Shown here: in pieces, positions 44,117 through 52,237 of the stretch
How the letters are laid out: the number at the start of each line of letters is the position of its first letter
How positions within the stretch are numbered: position 1 is the stretch's first letter
Assembly: GCA_947487765.1 (NCBI GenBank)
Contig: CANKXO010000001.1
Span: 1,054,001 to 1,118,000 of the forward strand
Direction: 5' to 3'
Source of the DNA: an uncultured Pseudomonadales bacterium
GTDB lineage: Bacteria; Pseudomonadota; Gammaproteobacteria; Pseudomonadales; Cellvibrionaceae
DNA: 64,000 bases
Program-made: the position numbers and the translations under genes
Notes under the pieces: model-generated
The model's database searches: none
The model's input: only the letters and a program-made list of their open reading frames with translations
What the model was told of the DNA's origin: nothing

Positions 44117-44145
44117 AAAGGTATGCCTGAATTCGGCATACCTTT
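44117..44145 (+). terminator. Rho-independent-type terminator
   Basis: A perfect 11-base stem (AAAGGTATGCC at 44117-44127, complement at 44135-44145) with a seven-base loop is followed by a ctttag sequence; the stem itself ends in TTT. It ends the DUF2024-exported protein unit. Confidence 0.8.
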
Positions 44146-44178
44146 CTTTAGTCCTGATTATTCACATTGAGAAATACG

Positions 44179-44662
44179 ATGAAAGCATTACAAGAAAACC
44201 CTCCAGAACTAGAAGTCTATACATGGCTAAATACAAATACCCCTTTATCATTAGAAGAATTAAAAGGAAATATCGTTGCAATATTTGCTTTTCAAATGTT
44301 ATGCCCTGGATGCGTTGAAAACTCGATTCCTCAGGCACGGCGTGTACACTCCTTATTTACAAATTACGGTGTAAAAGTTATTGGTTTGCACACTGTTTTT
44401 TGAATATCACGCCGCAATGACTGAAGTATCGCTAAAGGCTTTCTTGCACGAGTATCGTATTGATTTTCCTGTGGCTATTGATATGCCATCTGATATTGAT
44501 ACTAATCCCATACCCAAAACAATGGCAACGTATCAAATGGGAGGTACACCTACTTTGCTTTTATTTGATCGCCAAGGCCGTTTACGAAAACATAAAATGG
44601 GTCATGAACAAGATTTGGTATTAGGTGCAGAATTAATGGCCTTGATTAATGAAGGTGAATAG
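44179..44662 (+). pseudogene. Redoxin (TlpA/AhpC-like) interrupted by a single-base frameshift
   Basis: Two overlapping frames together make one thioredoxin-fold protein of about 160 residues. The first part starts at the ATG at 44179 and holds the active site LCPGCVENSIPQA (C-x-x-C) and VKVIGLHTVF, then hits a TGA at 44402. The second continues as FEYHAAMTEVSLKAFLHEYRIDFPV, then GGTPTLLLFDRQGRL. Removing one T from the six-T run at 44396-44401 restores VFEYHAAM without a break. This is either a recent inactivation, a homopolymer sequencing error, or slippage. It follows a terminator and precedes the rhodanese gene. Confidence 0.85.
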
Positions 44663-44878
44663 CCTTTTTATCTTCCTGTTTAATCGCATAATCATTTACG
44701 GCTACTTGCTTGTTCCAGTTATTATACTAATTTTTTAAAAATATGCCTCATTTATTGAATTTAAGTTATATACTTTTGCACCAATTTGGGTATTTAAAGA
44801 TAAAAACTATTATTAATGATACAAGTAAAATCATTTAACCAAAATTTAGAAAATTAAAAATAGCCAATCATAAAATGT

Positions 44879-44893
44879 AGCGATATAATCGCT
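44879..44893 (+). promoter_or_regulatory. Inverted repeat over a -10-like element before the rhodanese gene
   Basis: AGCGAT-ATA-ATCGCT is a perfect 6-3-6 inverted repeat with TATAAT at 44884-44889 inside it, 52 bases before the rhodanese start. No strong -35 is visible, which would suit an activated or repressed promoter. Confidence 0.4.
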
Positions 44894-44945
44894 GCCGCTT
44901 GCACGAGCCACTTCAAATATTCAACCTTTAGGAAGATTTTATTCA

Positions 44946-45737
44946 ATGCAAAAATTATTAGTAGGGCTCAGCTTATGGTCCTTAATGGCTGCCTATTGTT
45001 TCGCCAACACAACAGACTTACCTTTACGTAAAGATTATCCCGACATATACACTATTGAGGTAGACGAACTTTTTAAGCTTATAACTGATGATTCAGTTGT
45101 CATTGTTGATGTTCGCTCAGACTATGAATATCAGACACTTCGAATCCTCGGCGCAATACATATACCGATAGGTAATATAGCATTTAGCTCAAAAATTAAA
45201 GCACTGAGAGAGAATACGGATAAAACTATCGTTTTTTATTGCAACGGTATTACTTGTAAGAAATCTTACAAAGCGGCAGTTATTGCAGAGCAAGAAAAGA
45301 TAACCGGGACCTATGCTTTTGATGCAGGAATCGCTTTATGGGCTCGCACCTACCCTACATATACACAGTTGTTAGGAGAAAATCTTGTGACTGAAAAGCG
45401 ATTGATTAGCTCTGAAAAATTAGCTAAGCATACGCTGACGCCACAAGAGTTCGAGAAAAAAGTAGCATCTGAAAATACAATAGTGATTGATATTCGTGAC
45501 ACTGCACTACGGACTATTAAAGCATTTCCTGAATTTTCTCGTAACATACCACTTAATAGATTTGATGATGCAATAAGTTATGCTAGTAGAAACCAGTCTA
45601 CATTGCTCATTTATGATTTTGTTGGCAAACAGACTCGCTGGCTTCAATATAAACTAGAAAATGCAAAAGTAAAGCAATATTACTTTTTAGAGGGTGGAGC
45701 AAAAAATTACAGAGATTATTTAGATAAAAAAATATAA
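44946..45737 (+). CDS. Exported tandem rhodanese protein, second domain degenerate
   Basis: 263 residues with a signal peptide (MQKLLVGLSLWSLMAAYCFAN). The first rhodanese domain (about 33-140) has VVIVDVRSDYEYQTLRILGAIHIP and the active Cys99 in FYCNGITCKKS. The second (about 155-260) keeps the fold landmarks (NTIVIDIRD, NIPLNRF, LEGGAKNY), but its active-site loop LLIYDFVGKQTRW has no cysteine. Rhodaneses move sulphane sulphur or act as redox switches; the second domain probably has a structural or binding role. It is near a redoxin and DUF2024, suggesting sulphur or thiol chemistry in the periplasm. Confidence 0.87.
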   Translation: MQKLLVGLSLWSLMAAYCFANTTDLPLRKDYPDIYTIEVDELFKLITDDSVVIVDVRSDYEYQTLRILGAIHIPIGNIAFSSKIKALRENTDKTIVFYCNGITCKKSYKAAVIAEQEKITGTYAFDAGIALWARTYPTYTQLLGENLVTEKRLISSEKLAKHTLTPQEFEKKVASENTIVIDIRDTALRTIKAFPEFSRNIPLNRFDDAISYASRNQSTLLIYDFVGKQTRWLQYKLENAKVKQYYFLEGGAKNYRDYLDKKI

Positions 45738-45947
45738 TCTATTCACGCCTTCTGAAAGCTGTGGCTTAAAACGCTTTGCTAGATTTTATCCACAGCAGCA
45801 ATTATTGTACAGATCAAGAATATTTGTTTGCTATGTATGAGCCTACATCATAGGTAAATAAATAACTCTCCTTTACATAAAATTCCTGTAAAATCACTAA
45901 ATATTCTTTACTATATTGTCAACACTACCCTACTAGCAGGAATAATA

Positions 45948-46532
45948 ATGAAAAAAATCAGCCAGTTATTTTTGCAAGGGCTTTTTGCCATCTTGCCCAT
46001 TACACTTACTTTCTTTGTTTTATATTGGTTAGGGTCTGTAGCAGAATCAACATTAGGTAATATAATACGATGGGTATTACCGGCCGATTGGTATTGGACA
46101 GGAATGGGAATTATTGTAGGTTTTGGCTTTATCCTTATCATTGGTATATTGCTAAATGCTTATCTATTTCGGCGCATCGCTGGCTTTTTCGACAAGTTAT
46201 TTGCGCGAATCCCTCTGGTAAAAGTCATTTATAATAGTATTAGAGATATTTCTCAATTTGCCTCTATCTCTAAAGATAATGGTGATAATGACTTACAAAA
46301 GGCCGTTCTTGTTACATTGAATGATAGTACTCGTGTAGTTGGTTTTGTCACCAATAAATCTGATCCCTTTAAACAGTCTGGAGACTCAATTTGTGTCTAC
46401 ATCCCTATGAGTTATCAGATCGGCGGATTCACTGTTATCGTTCCAGAATCCAGTGTAGAGACCGTTGATATGGATGTACAAGATGCAATGAAATTTGTGT
46501 TAACAGCAGGTATTTCTAAAGTTAACCCGTAA
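45948..46532 (+). CDS. DUF502 family inner-membrane protein
   Basis: 194 residues with two N-terminal transmembrane helices (FLQGLFAILPITLTFFVLYWLG; GMGIIVGFGFILIIGILL). The DUF502 hallmarks RIPLVKVIYNSIRDISQF and VYIPMSYQIGGFTVIVPESSVETVDM follow. The function is unknown. An agcaggaata ribosome region precedes the ATG. It is convergent with the ThrE-like exporter gene. Confidence 0.92.
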   Translation: MKKISQLFLQGLFAILPITLTFFVLYWLGSVAESTLGNIIRWVLPADWYWTGMGIIVGFGFILIIGILLNAYLFRRIAGFFDKLFARIPLVKVIYNSIRDISQFASISKDNGDNDLQKAVLVTLNDSTRVVGFVTNKSDPFKQSGDSICVYIPMSYQIGGFTVIVPESSVETVDMDVQDAMKFVLTAGISKVNP

Positions 46533-46565
46533 CTTTGCTTTTCACTCAATATTGTGTAATTAAGA

Positions 46566-47732
46566 TTACCCAATTTTCAGGTTATGATTTTTTTGAGAGT
46601 AGATTGAATACGCAGTAATTTGCCCTGCCACAATTGCCGAAAAAATAAATAAGGCTGAAAGGCCAACACTCGGTATAGAAAGCAATGTTTGATCGAATAA
46701 TGACTGACTTGCTCCCATTAAAACACGGCTACCTGGCACCAGTATAATAATACCCTGAACAATATAAATTGCACCGGTCAAATTCAGTGTTTTTGCTAAC
46801 CATGTACCATAGAGAGTAATGCATACCGTTGTTACCCAAGTGCCAATGATCCACCCGCCACCAAAATCTAAAAAGATCGGTCCCCACATACCTAAAATAG
46901 TCACAGGAAATGCATAAAGCATATCTATTGGGCGAACATTAAGAATAACACCTAGCGACAATGATAATACTGGTAACGCAATATATGTAGCCCAGTGAGA
47001 AACTTCATTAATATTAGGGACTGACTCCGTATGCCCCCATGCAGTTTCACCAACGCTGAGGCCAATAAGAATGCCAATAAATAGTTTGATAAATATAAAA
47101 AGAGACTGCCCCAATAAACTGGTCCCAGATAAAAGATCATTGAAGGCAAAGCATTCAAGAGAGTTTGCAATCGATAAACCAGGCACAAATAAAACAATAG
47201 CAGCGATACATAAGCCCCATATGGGTAGCTCAATTCCCAGGCTTGTTACAAATGACACGGTTAAACCCGTAATAAAAGCACTAAAAAACTCTACAACAAT
47301 GGCTCGTTCTTTTTGACACAGTAATTGACAAACCCATACTAAAAAGCCAAGCACAAAAGAGATCGCAACGGCATTTATTGTGCTACCCACCAATGCCAAA
47401 AATGCAGGGGGTATGGCAATATTTGCTAGCATCGTCAGCCATATGGGGTAACTCACTGGCTCTGGAGGCTCTATATCATTTGCTTGATTGATACGAGTAA
47501 TCGTATTTGCAAGTAGCCCTAAATTTATCGACGCTGGCTCTAACCGCCGAATAAAAATTTGGTTATCTTCCTCTGGAAACTGATAATTAATTGCCGTAGG
47601 AGTTGCTTGAACAACAACATTAATTCCAAGCTTTTGTGCATAATACTGCGTATATTTTTCGATTTTATAAGGCGCACAACCACAGCGATGTAAAGTATCA
47701 CCGATTTCTACGACTTTATGGGTTAGAGGCAT
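46566..47732 (-). CDS. ThrE family threonine/serine exporter
   Basis: 388 residues. The N-terminal soluble part starts with VVEIGDTLHRCGCAPYKIEKYTQ, typical of ThrE/DUF1212, and is followed by about ten membrane segments. FVPGLSIANSLECFAFNDLLSGTSLL near residue 185 and IIILVPGSRVLMGASQSLFDQ near residue 325 are family landmarks. It fuses the DUF1212 and DUF3815 halves as in Corynebacterium ThrE. Related proteins export threonine and serine; substrate proof is lacking here. The upstream VOC gene is 37 bases away on the same strand. Confidence 0.9.
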   Translation of the reverse strand: MPLTHKVVEIGDTLHRCGCAPYKIEKYTQYYAQKLGINVVVQATPTAINYQFPEEDNQIFIRRLEPASINLGLLANTITRINQANDIEPPEPVSYPIWLTMLANIAIPPAFLALVGSTINAVAISFVLGFLVWVCQLLCQKERAIVVEFFSAFITGLTVSFVTSLGIELPIWGLCIAAIVLFVPGLSIANSLECFAFNDLLSGTSLLGQSLFIFIKLFIGILIGLSVGETAWGHTESVPNINEVSHWATYIALPVLSLSLGVILNVRPIDMLYAFPVTILGMWGPIFLDFGGGWIIGTWVTTVCITLYGTWLAKTLNLTGAIYIVQGIIILVPGSRVLMGASQSLFDQTLLSIPSVGLSALFIFSAIVAGQITAYSIYSQKNHNLKIG

Positions 47733-47768
47733 AGTAATACTTACCGAGTGTACATTAAGACACTGTCT

Positions 47769-48155
47769 CTATTTTGATGGCGGTAAATAGAAAACATGAA
47801 GCTTATTACCACTCAAATCTCTTACATAAGCACCGTAGTATCCTTCTGAATAATCTCGACTACCAGGTAATCCTTCGTTCTGACCACCTAATGTTATTGC
47901 CGCTGAATGAAATGCCTGCACTGCTTCATGAGAGCTGGCCTTGAACATGACTTGTGTCCCATTACCAAAGGTTGCTGGCTGCTTGTCGTAAGGTAGCAAT
48001 ACCCAAAATGTCACTTCTTGTGTTTCTGCATTACCATACCCTACCTCAATGTTATTTTCGGATAAGCGAACCATCTCTATAGTTGCTAAAACATCATCAT
48101 AAAATTGAGTGGCCGTGGTAAGGTCATTAGTGCCAACACATATAGCTGCTAACAT
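47769..48155 (-). CDS. VOC/glyoxalase-fold protein
   Basis: About 128 residues when started at the ATG at 48155 (agaaggaaac ribosome region). MLAAICVGTNDLTTATQFYDDVLATI is the standard beta-alpha-beta opening of the vicinal oxygen chelate fold, and YYGAYVRDLSGNKLHVFY is the closing strand with the metal-ligand Glu position replaced by Lys. Loss of that ligand suggests a binding or lactoylglutathione-lyase-like role without certain catalysis. It is divergent from the Lrp regulator. Confidence 0.85.
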   Translation of the reverse strand: MLAAICVGTNDLTTATQFYDDVLATIEMVRLSENNIEVGYGNAETQEVTFWVLLPYDKQPATFGNGTQVMFKASSHEAVQAFHSAAITLGGQNEGLPGSRDYSEGYYGAYVRDLSGNKLHVFYLPPSK

Positions 48156-48326
48156 GGGATGTTTCCTTCTCTCTTTATTTATTAAGGGTATCAATATATC
48201 CGACTTAATAGGCTTAAGCCAAAATGTAGTAGTTTACAGGTAAAGTCGAGGCAGAATGTCGTAATACCATTGCGATTTGCCGGATTTATTGGGTATGCTC
48301 GACGTTTTGCAAGAATAGATAATTTG

Positions 48327-48761
48327 ATGGATGGCTTTGGTCAAAAAATAATCGCAGCATTAGAAGAAAATGCTCGGCAAAGTGTTTCAGCAATCGCTAA
48401 ACAAGTCAATTTATCTCGCACGGCTGTTTCTGAACGAATAAAGCGATTGGAAGACAACGGTGAGATACTTGGCTATCAAGTGTTGACTAAGATACACGCA
48501 CAGGAAACCAATCAATTAAAAGCTTATTTTGAAATCAAACAAGGTGGATATAAATCTGCTGCACTCGTTCAGTACCTATTGCAATACCCTGAAGTTAAAC
48601 ACTGTCATGCTACTAGTGGACAAGTAGATTTACTCGTACACCTTGAATTTTCCAATATGGAACGCTTGCATGATATTATTTTTGACGTTGATAAGGAACT
48701 ACCAAAGGGTGCAAAACTTATCACCCATATGGTCGTTCAAGAGTGGAATCAGAATAATTAG
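48327..48761 (+). CDS. Lrp/AsnC family transcriptional regulator
   Basis: About 144 residues from the ATG at 48327; the frame is open to a TTG at 48270, but typical Lrp proteins start just before the helix-turn-helix. The N-terminal DNA-binding part is GQKIIAALEENARQSVSAIAKQVNLSRTAVSERIKRLEDNGEI, followed by the RAM effector domain (HCHATSGQVDLLVHLEF). It is divergent from the VOC-ThrE pair and may control amino-acid export by that pair, as Lrp-type regulators often do for amino-acid exporters. Confidence 0.9.
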   Translation: MDGFGQKIIAALEENARQSVSAIAKQVNLSRTAVSERIKRLEDNGEILGYQVLTKIHAQETNQLKAYFEIKQGGYKSAALVQYLLQYPEVKHCHATSGQVDLLVHLEFSNMERLHDIIFDVDKELPKGAKLITHMVVQEWNQNN

Positions 48762-48804
48762 CAATTAATACGGAAATCACAAAAACTTATCCAAGCACTC
48801 AACA

Positions 48805-49107
48805 TCAGTGTCGTTCTGCTATTTGAATCCACCCACGGATTTTTTCAAAATAAATAAAGTTAACATCCATCGACTCAACATACCGTACATCACCATTGCT
48901 GGGAATATCATAATCTTCCAAGCCTTCCAAAGCTATCGCATTAGACATAGAGGGCTTATCTTGCCGTGTATTAGGAAGTTCGGCTAAATGTAATTCTTCT
49001 TCGCTCCAGATCAATCCATCTCTCTCAACAGGTGAAGCTTGTGTGTATTCTGTTGAAATAAATACTGCTGATGTTCCAGCCATTTTTTTGTAATTTGAAA
49101 AAAGCAT
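48805..49107 (-). CDS. Small protein of unknown function
   Basis: 100 residues. I recognise no family. The start at 49107 has an aagg ribosome element 8-10 bases upstream; an internal Met at residue 9 is possible. The protein looks globular and acidic, with WSEEELHLAELPN in the middle and VNFIYFEKIRGWIQIAERH at the end. It lies 38 bases after the universal stress protein gene on the same strand and may belong to that stress operon. Confidence 0.6.
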   Translation of the reverse strand: MLFSNYKKMAGTSAVFISTEYTQASPVERDGLIWSEEELHLAELPNTRQDKPSMSNAIALEGLEDYDIPSNGDVRYVESMDVNFIYFEKIRGWIQIAERH

Positions 49108-49145
49108 AAAATATACCTTAAAGTACCTGATAAAAAATTAACATC

Positions 49146-50078
49146 TTACAAAGTAACAGGGCTAATAAAGCCAGATGGTTTTACCGCAAGTACAGAGCAT
49201 TTTATTTGGGTAAGAATTGATTCTGCGGTATTACCGATAATAAACCCTGGAATACCTGTTCTTCCAACTGTTCCAATAACAAGCAATTCAGCACCTATAT
49301 TTTTTGCACATTCTGACACTGAAGTTTTAGGGTCTCCTTTAATCAAGTGAAATTTTGGTTGAATATAATCCCTAGATTTACTGTCTAAATCTCCACAATA
49401 ATTCGCTATACAATTATTTAACCAATCTCTGTGTGTATGCTCCTGATCGTTACTCATGATATCAATTTCTTCACTCGATTTATCACTCCAGGGAGATCGC
49501 ATGAAACTCTCGTTTTCTAATTGCCAAGTATGAACAATATGTAATTCACTCAAGTCAGTTAATGCTTGAGATATTCCCATGCCCAGTAGTTCACGGTTTA
49601 GTGATTCATTTTCAGGATTATTAGGTTCGTAATCTATAGCAACAAGAATTTTTCGAAAACTTTTCTTCTGGCTTGATTTAATCAGCCACACAGGGCAAGG
49701 GCACTTTCGCAACAACTTCATATCGGTGCTACCAAATAATCGCTGTTCTATGCTTTCGTCATGCTCCACGGCTTTGATTACTAAATCCCGTTCATTTTTC
49801 AAAACCTCATAAATAATCTCTATAAAATCCTTGCCAACCAATACCTCAGTTTCTACCTCTAGGATATCATTATCAATATTCTTTACTAATTCACGAAGCT
49901 CTTTATCATATTGTGAGACTAATGAATCAAAAAAACTACTTTCAGGTAAACCATCAACAACACCAACAACCGTTAATTTCGCTTGATTATTTTTAGCTAA
50001 CGTAACAGCCTGATTAAATGCCGCGGTGCTATCAATTGCTAGGTCTGCAACAAAAAGAATATTAGAAAACCTGCTCAT
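49146..50078 (-). CDS. Tandem-domain universal stress protein (UspE-like)
   Basis: 310 residues, the size of E. coli UspE. The first UspA domain opens with NILFVADLAIDSTAAFNQAVTLA, the second with RKILVAIDYEPNNPENESLN and ends in VIGTVGRTGIPGFIIGNTAESIL, which has the complete ATP-binding glycine motif. It forms a pair with the other universal stress gene 20 bases upstream. It is likely a cytoplasmic stress and respiration-linked protein. Confidence 0.93.
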   Translation of the reverse strand: MSRFSNILFVADLAIDSTAAFNQAVTLAKNNQAKLTVVGVVDGLPESSFFDSLVSQYDKELRELVKNIDNDILEVETEVLVGKDFIEIIYEVLKNERDLVIKAVEHDESIEQRLFGSTDMKLLRKCPCPVWLIKSSQKKSFRKILVAIDYEPNNPENESLNRELLGMGISQALTDLSELHIVHTWQLENESFMRSPWSDKSSEEIDIMSNDQEHTHRDWLNNCIANYCGDLDSKSRDYIQPKFHLIKGDPKTSVSECAKNIGAELLVIGTVGRTGIPGFIIGNTAESILTQIKCSVLAVKPSGFISPVTL

Positions 50079-50098
50079 AAAAATGACCTCTGTTTTTG

Positions 50099-50926
50099 TT
50101 AATGTACTAACAATAATGGAACGCGGCTATTATGGATTAAATGCTGAGTAACGCCACCGAGTAATTTTTCTCGAAGATACGAGTGTCCGTAGCCACCAAC
50201 AACAATTAAATCATTCTCATATTGGTCAGCATGAGTAACTAACATCTTTCCGACAGTTGGCTGATTTTCATTGATCTGTTTTGGGTAGAGCTGGCAATTC
50301 ACATCATGACTTTCTAAGAAAGATGTGACCTCTATGCCTTTTGCCATATTAGCTTTCTGGTCATTTTCGCGATAAACAGTTACAACGTCGACTTGTTCTG
50401 CCCCTCGCATCAAAGGTAATGACTCGTGCATTGCTCGTGCAGACTGTTTGCTTTCGTTCCAGCCTAGGAGTATTTTTTGACCAAAATCATCTTTTTTCCA
50501 TATTTTAGGAATAACAACAATTGGACGCCCTGTTTCTAGCAGTAAACTATTAATAAACCCAGAGCCATTAAAGTCTCCACCATCCTTTTCATTACATCCC
50601 ACAAATATTAAATCAGTGTATAACATAATTTGAGTAGGATTTTCTTGATCTGATGCTTTATACCATGTTGTGTTACAACCGATTTTTGATGTTACTTCAT
50701 TGAATTTTTTCTCTGCTAATACCGCTTGTTGCTTTCCTTCGTCAATGATTTGTTTTCTTAATCCCGCAGTGTAGTGGTCATAAACATGATAATGATTAAG
50801 TGACTCAACCATAATGTATAAACCTATTAAACGTGCATTATGCTTTAGTGCAAACCTAGCGGCTGTTTTAATGGTATTGTCATCATCTTTGGTATTATTT
50901 AAACAAACTAAAATGTGCTTAATCAT
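50099..50926 (-). CDS. Universal stress family protein, tandem
   Basis: About 275 residues from the ATG at 50926 with a gaggc ribosome element (the frame runs 13 codons further). The first domain starts MIKHILVCLNNTKDDDNTIKTAARFA; the second has KILLGWNESKQSARAMHESLPLM and ends in VVGGYGHSYLREKLLGGVTQHLI, the G-x2-G-x9-G pattern of the UspA family. It heads the two-gene Usp operon with the 49146-50078 gene. Its upstream region is shared with the Fur-controlled heme locus. Confidence 0.9.
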   Translation of the reverse strand: MIKHILVCLNNTKDDDNTIKTAARFALKHNARLIGLYIMVESLNHYHVYDHYTAGLRKQIIDEGKQQAVLAEKKFNEVTSKIGCNTTWYKASDQENPTQIMLYTDLIFVGCNEKDGGDFNGSGFINSLLLETGRPIVVIPKIWKKDDFGQKILLGWNESKQSARAMHESLPLMRGAEQVDVVTVYRENDQKANMAKGIEVTSFLESHDVNCQLYPKQINENQPTVGKMLVTHADQYENDLIVVGGYGHSYLREKLLGGVTQHLIHNSRVPLLLVH

Positions 50927-51321
50927 TTTTATTGCCTCAATGGTTATCAGTAACGTAGAACACATTGGATTATCGTTACTTGGTTATTTCCAATAAGGTT
51001 AGAGTAATTAATTCAGTAAATAAGTTATTGATGCAAATCAATCAGACAATAGATTCACATGTTTTCTTTCGACATCTATAAAAATAGAGAGATCAACCGC
51101 ATCTAAAAATTAAGGCTATAACTTGTGGAAATTTTATTAATAAAGTGGGACGGCAGCTAAGTGCCAAATGGATAAGGATTCGTGTAAATAATGCATGGAG
51201 GAGATGTATATGGCCAACCCTTAGCGCTAGCGTGCTAATTTCTTTCATCATGCAGTGCCTACCGATGTCGTTACGAACACATAATCCCCTATTTTTACTA
51301 TGGAATTAAGGTGCCTTAAAT

Positions 51322-51340
51322 AATAATGATTATCAATACT
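51322..51340. promoter_or_regulatory. Fur box 1 upstream of hemP
   Basis: On the minus strand this 19-mer matches the classical Fur consensus at 15 of 19 positions, with an unbroken 13-base match (TGATAATCATTAT). It lies just upstream of the -35 element at 51342. Confidence 0.8.
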
Positions 51341-51341
51341 G

Positions 51342-51369
51342 TTGACAAATTAATAATAATCATTATCAT
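51342..51369 (+). promoter_or_regulatory. Promoter of the heme-uptake operon
   Basis: TTGACA at 51342-51347 and TATCAT at 51364-51369 with 16-base spacing. Fur box 2 covers the spacer and most of the -10, so iron-bound Fur would block RNA polymerase directly. Confidence 0.75.
51349..51367. promoter_or_regulatory. Fur box 2 over the hemP promoter
   Basis: This 19-mer matches the Fur consensus at 16 of 19 positions, ending in AATCATTATC. It overlaps the -10 region of the promoter at 51342-51369. Confidence 0.85.
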
Positions 51370-51551
51370 TTGCCCTGCTGGCTCAGGTATAGCGAGCAGC
51401 AAATTAACGTTTAGGTAGCCTGATCAAGCCAGTTTACCAGCCCATTACCGTACCTCTAACGTTATTACTTTGTTGCGCATTTAGTGATCCATTAATTTAA
51501 GGCAATATCGACTATGTCTAAAACTGGCACCATTAATCATGGACGAAAAGA

Positions 51552-51683
51552 ATGGATTCCTCTGTTCGTACACTTAAGGCCCATGAGCTATTCCAAGGAA
51601 GAAAGTCAGTTCTAATTGAGCACAATGGTGAAAGTTACCGACTACAGTTGACACGTAGCCATAAATTAATTTTAACGAAATGA
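51552..51683 (+). CDS. hemP: HemP hemin-uptake small protein
   Basis: 43 residues, from the first ATG after an in-frame stop. The core GRKSVLIEHNGESYRLQLTR followed by LILTK is the HemP family pattern (G-R-x-x-V-x-I-x-H-x-G-x-x-Y-x-L-R-x-T-x-x-x-K-L-I-L-T-K). Such proteins sit at the head of heme-uptake operons and are needed for, or regulate, their expression. This one follows two Fur boxes and precedes the heme ABC transporter genes, confirming the label. Its small size makes it easy to miss in automated calling. Confidence 0.92.
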   Translation: MDSSVRTLKAHELFQGRKSVLIEHNGESYRLQLTRSHKLILTK

Positions 51684-51784
51684 ACGTCGCTATTTCGGCC
51701 AAGCCACTTATAAGCCCTACACCACTTGTAACTAGCCAGGCTCTTTTTAATCACTCATTAAATATCTTTGGATTGTAAGTGAAT

Positions 51785-52237
51785 ATGAATTCAATAAAGA
51801 ATCTCACCTTTTTATGTGATGGCTGTAAGGAAAAGTTAGCTAATGATCCTAGCCGGCTTGTTGACGTTTGGTCGCGCCTTATGGATATGGGCAAAGATTG
51901 CACTGAAAAACATGATTGGAATAAAGCTGTTGTGCATTATCGCAATGCTTTTGAAGTTGCTGTTATATTATTCAATAAATCTCCTGACAATGACGGAATT
52001 CATCGTTTTATGAATACAACAACTGAATTTATTTATGCTTTGAGACACTGTACTTATCGATGTGATTTGCCGTTATTTATTTCGATTGTTAAAGATCACC
52101 TCACTAATAACCTTTACCCAGCAAAGATTGGGCTTCTATTAAAACAAGCAACTGATATTGCATATTTACCCCTTTCTGAACTTCATCAGAAAAAAACCTC
52201 TGGGCAAGCGATTAAACGTACTTATGTACTCCATTAA
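51785..52237 (+). CDS. Unknown protein in the heme operon (first of two)
   Basis: About 150 residues from the ATG at 51785; a GTG at 51779 is equally possible. I do not recognise the family. Near the N-terminus is CDGCKEK; then comes a helical, TPR-like stretch (VVHYRNAFEVAVILFNKSPDNDGIHRFMNTTTEFIYALRHC) and a further pair of cysteines (HCTYRC). It lies between HemP and the heme-binding protein gene on one transcript. The next gene starts inside its last 14 bases, implying translational coupling. A role in heme handling or control is inferred only from position. Confidence 0.72.
   Translation: MNSIKNLTFLCDGCKEKLANDPSRLVDVWSRLMDMGKDCTEKHDWNKAVVHYRNAFEVAVILFNKSPDNDGIHRFMNTTTEFIYALRHCTYRCDLPLFISIVKDHLTNNLYPAKIGLLLKQATDIAYLPLSELHQKKTSGQAIKRTYVLH

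Larger units (their letters stand above)
50927..51551. other. Divergent control region between stress and heme operons
   Basis: About 625 bases. The right half holds two Fur boxes and a sigma-70 promoter for hemP, with a long leader of roughly 175 bases. Around 51222-51240 there is an imperfect inverted repeat (TTAGC ... GCTAA). The leader has an ATG at 51514 in another frame that reads 33 codons and overlaps the hemP start; I do not treat it as a gene. No other coding sequence was seen. Confidence 0.6.

Noticed and set aside
51514-51615. ATG-started frame of 33 codons overlapping the hemP start
   Set aside because: It has no recognisable product and the HemP frame is a clear family match in another frame.
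52158-52223. Upstream TTG start for the second unknown heme-operon gene
   Set aside because: It would overlap the preceding gene by 80 bases; the ATG at 52224 gives a normal 14-base coupling overlap.
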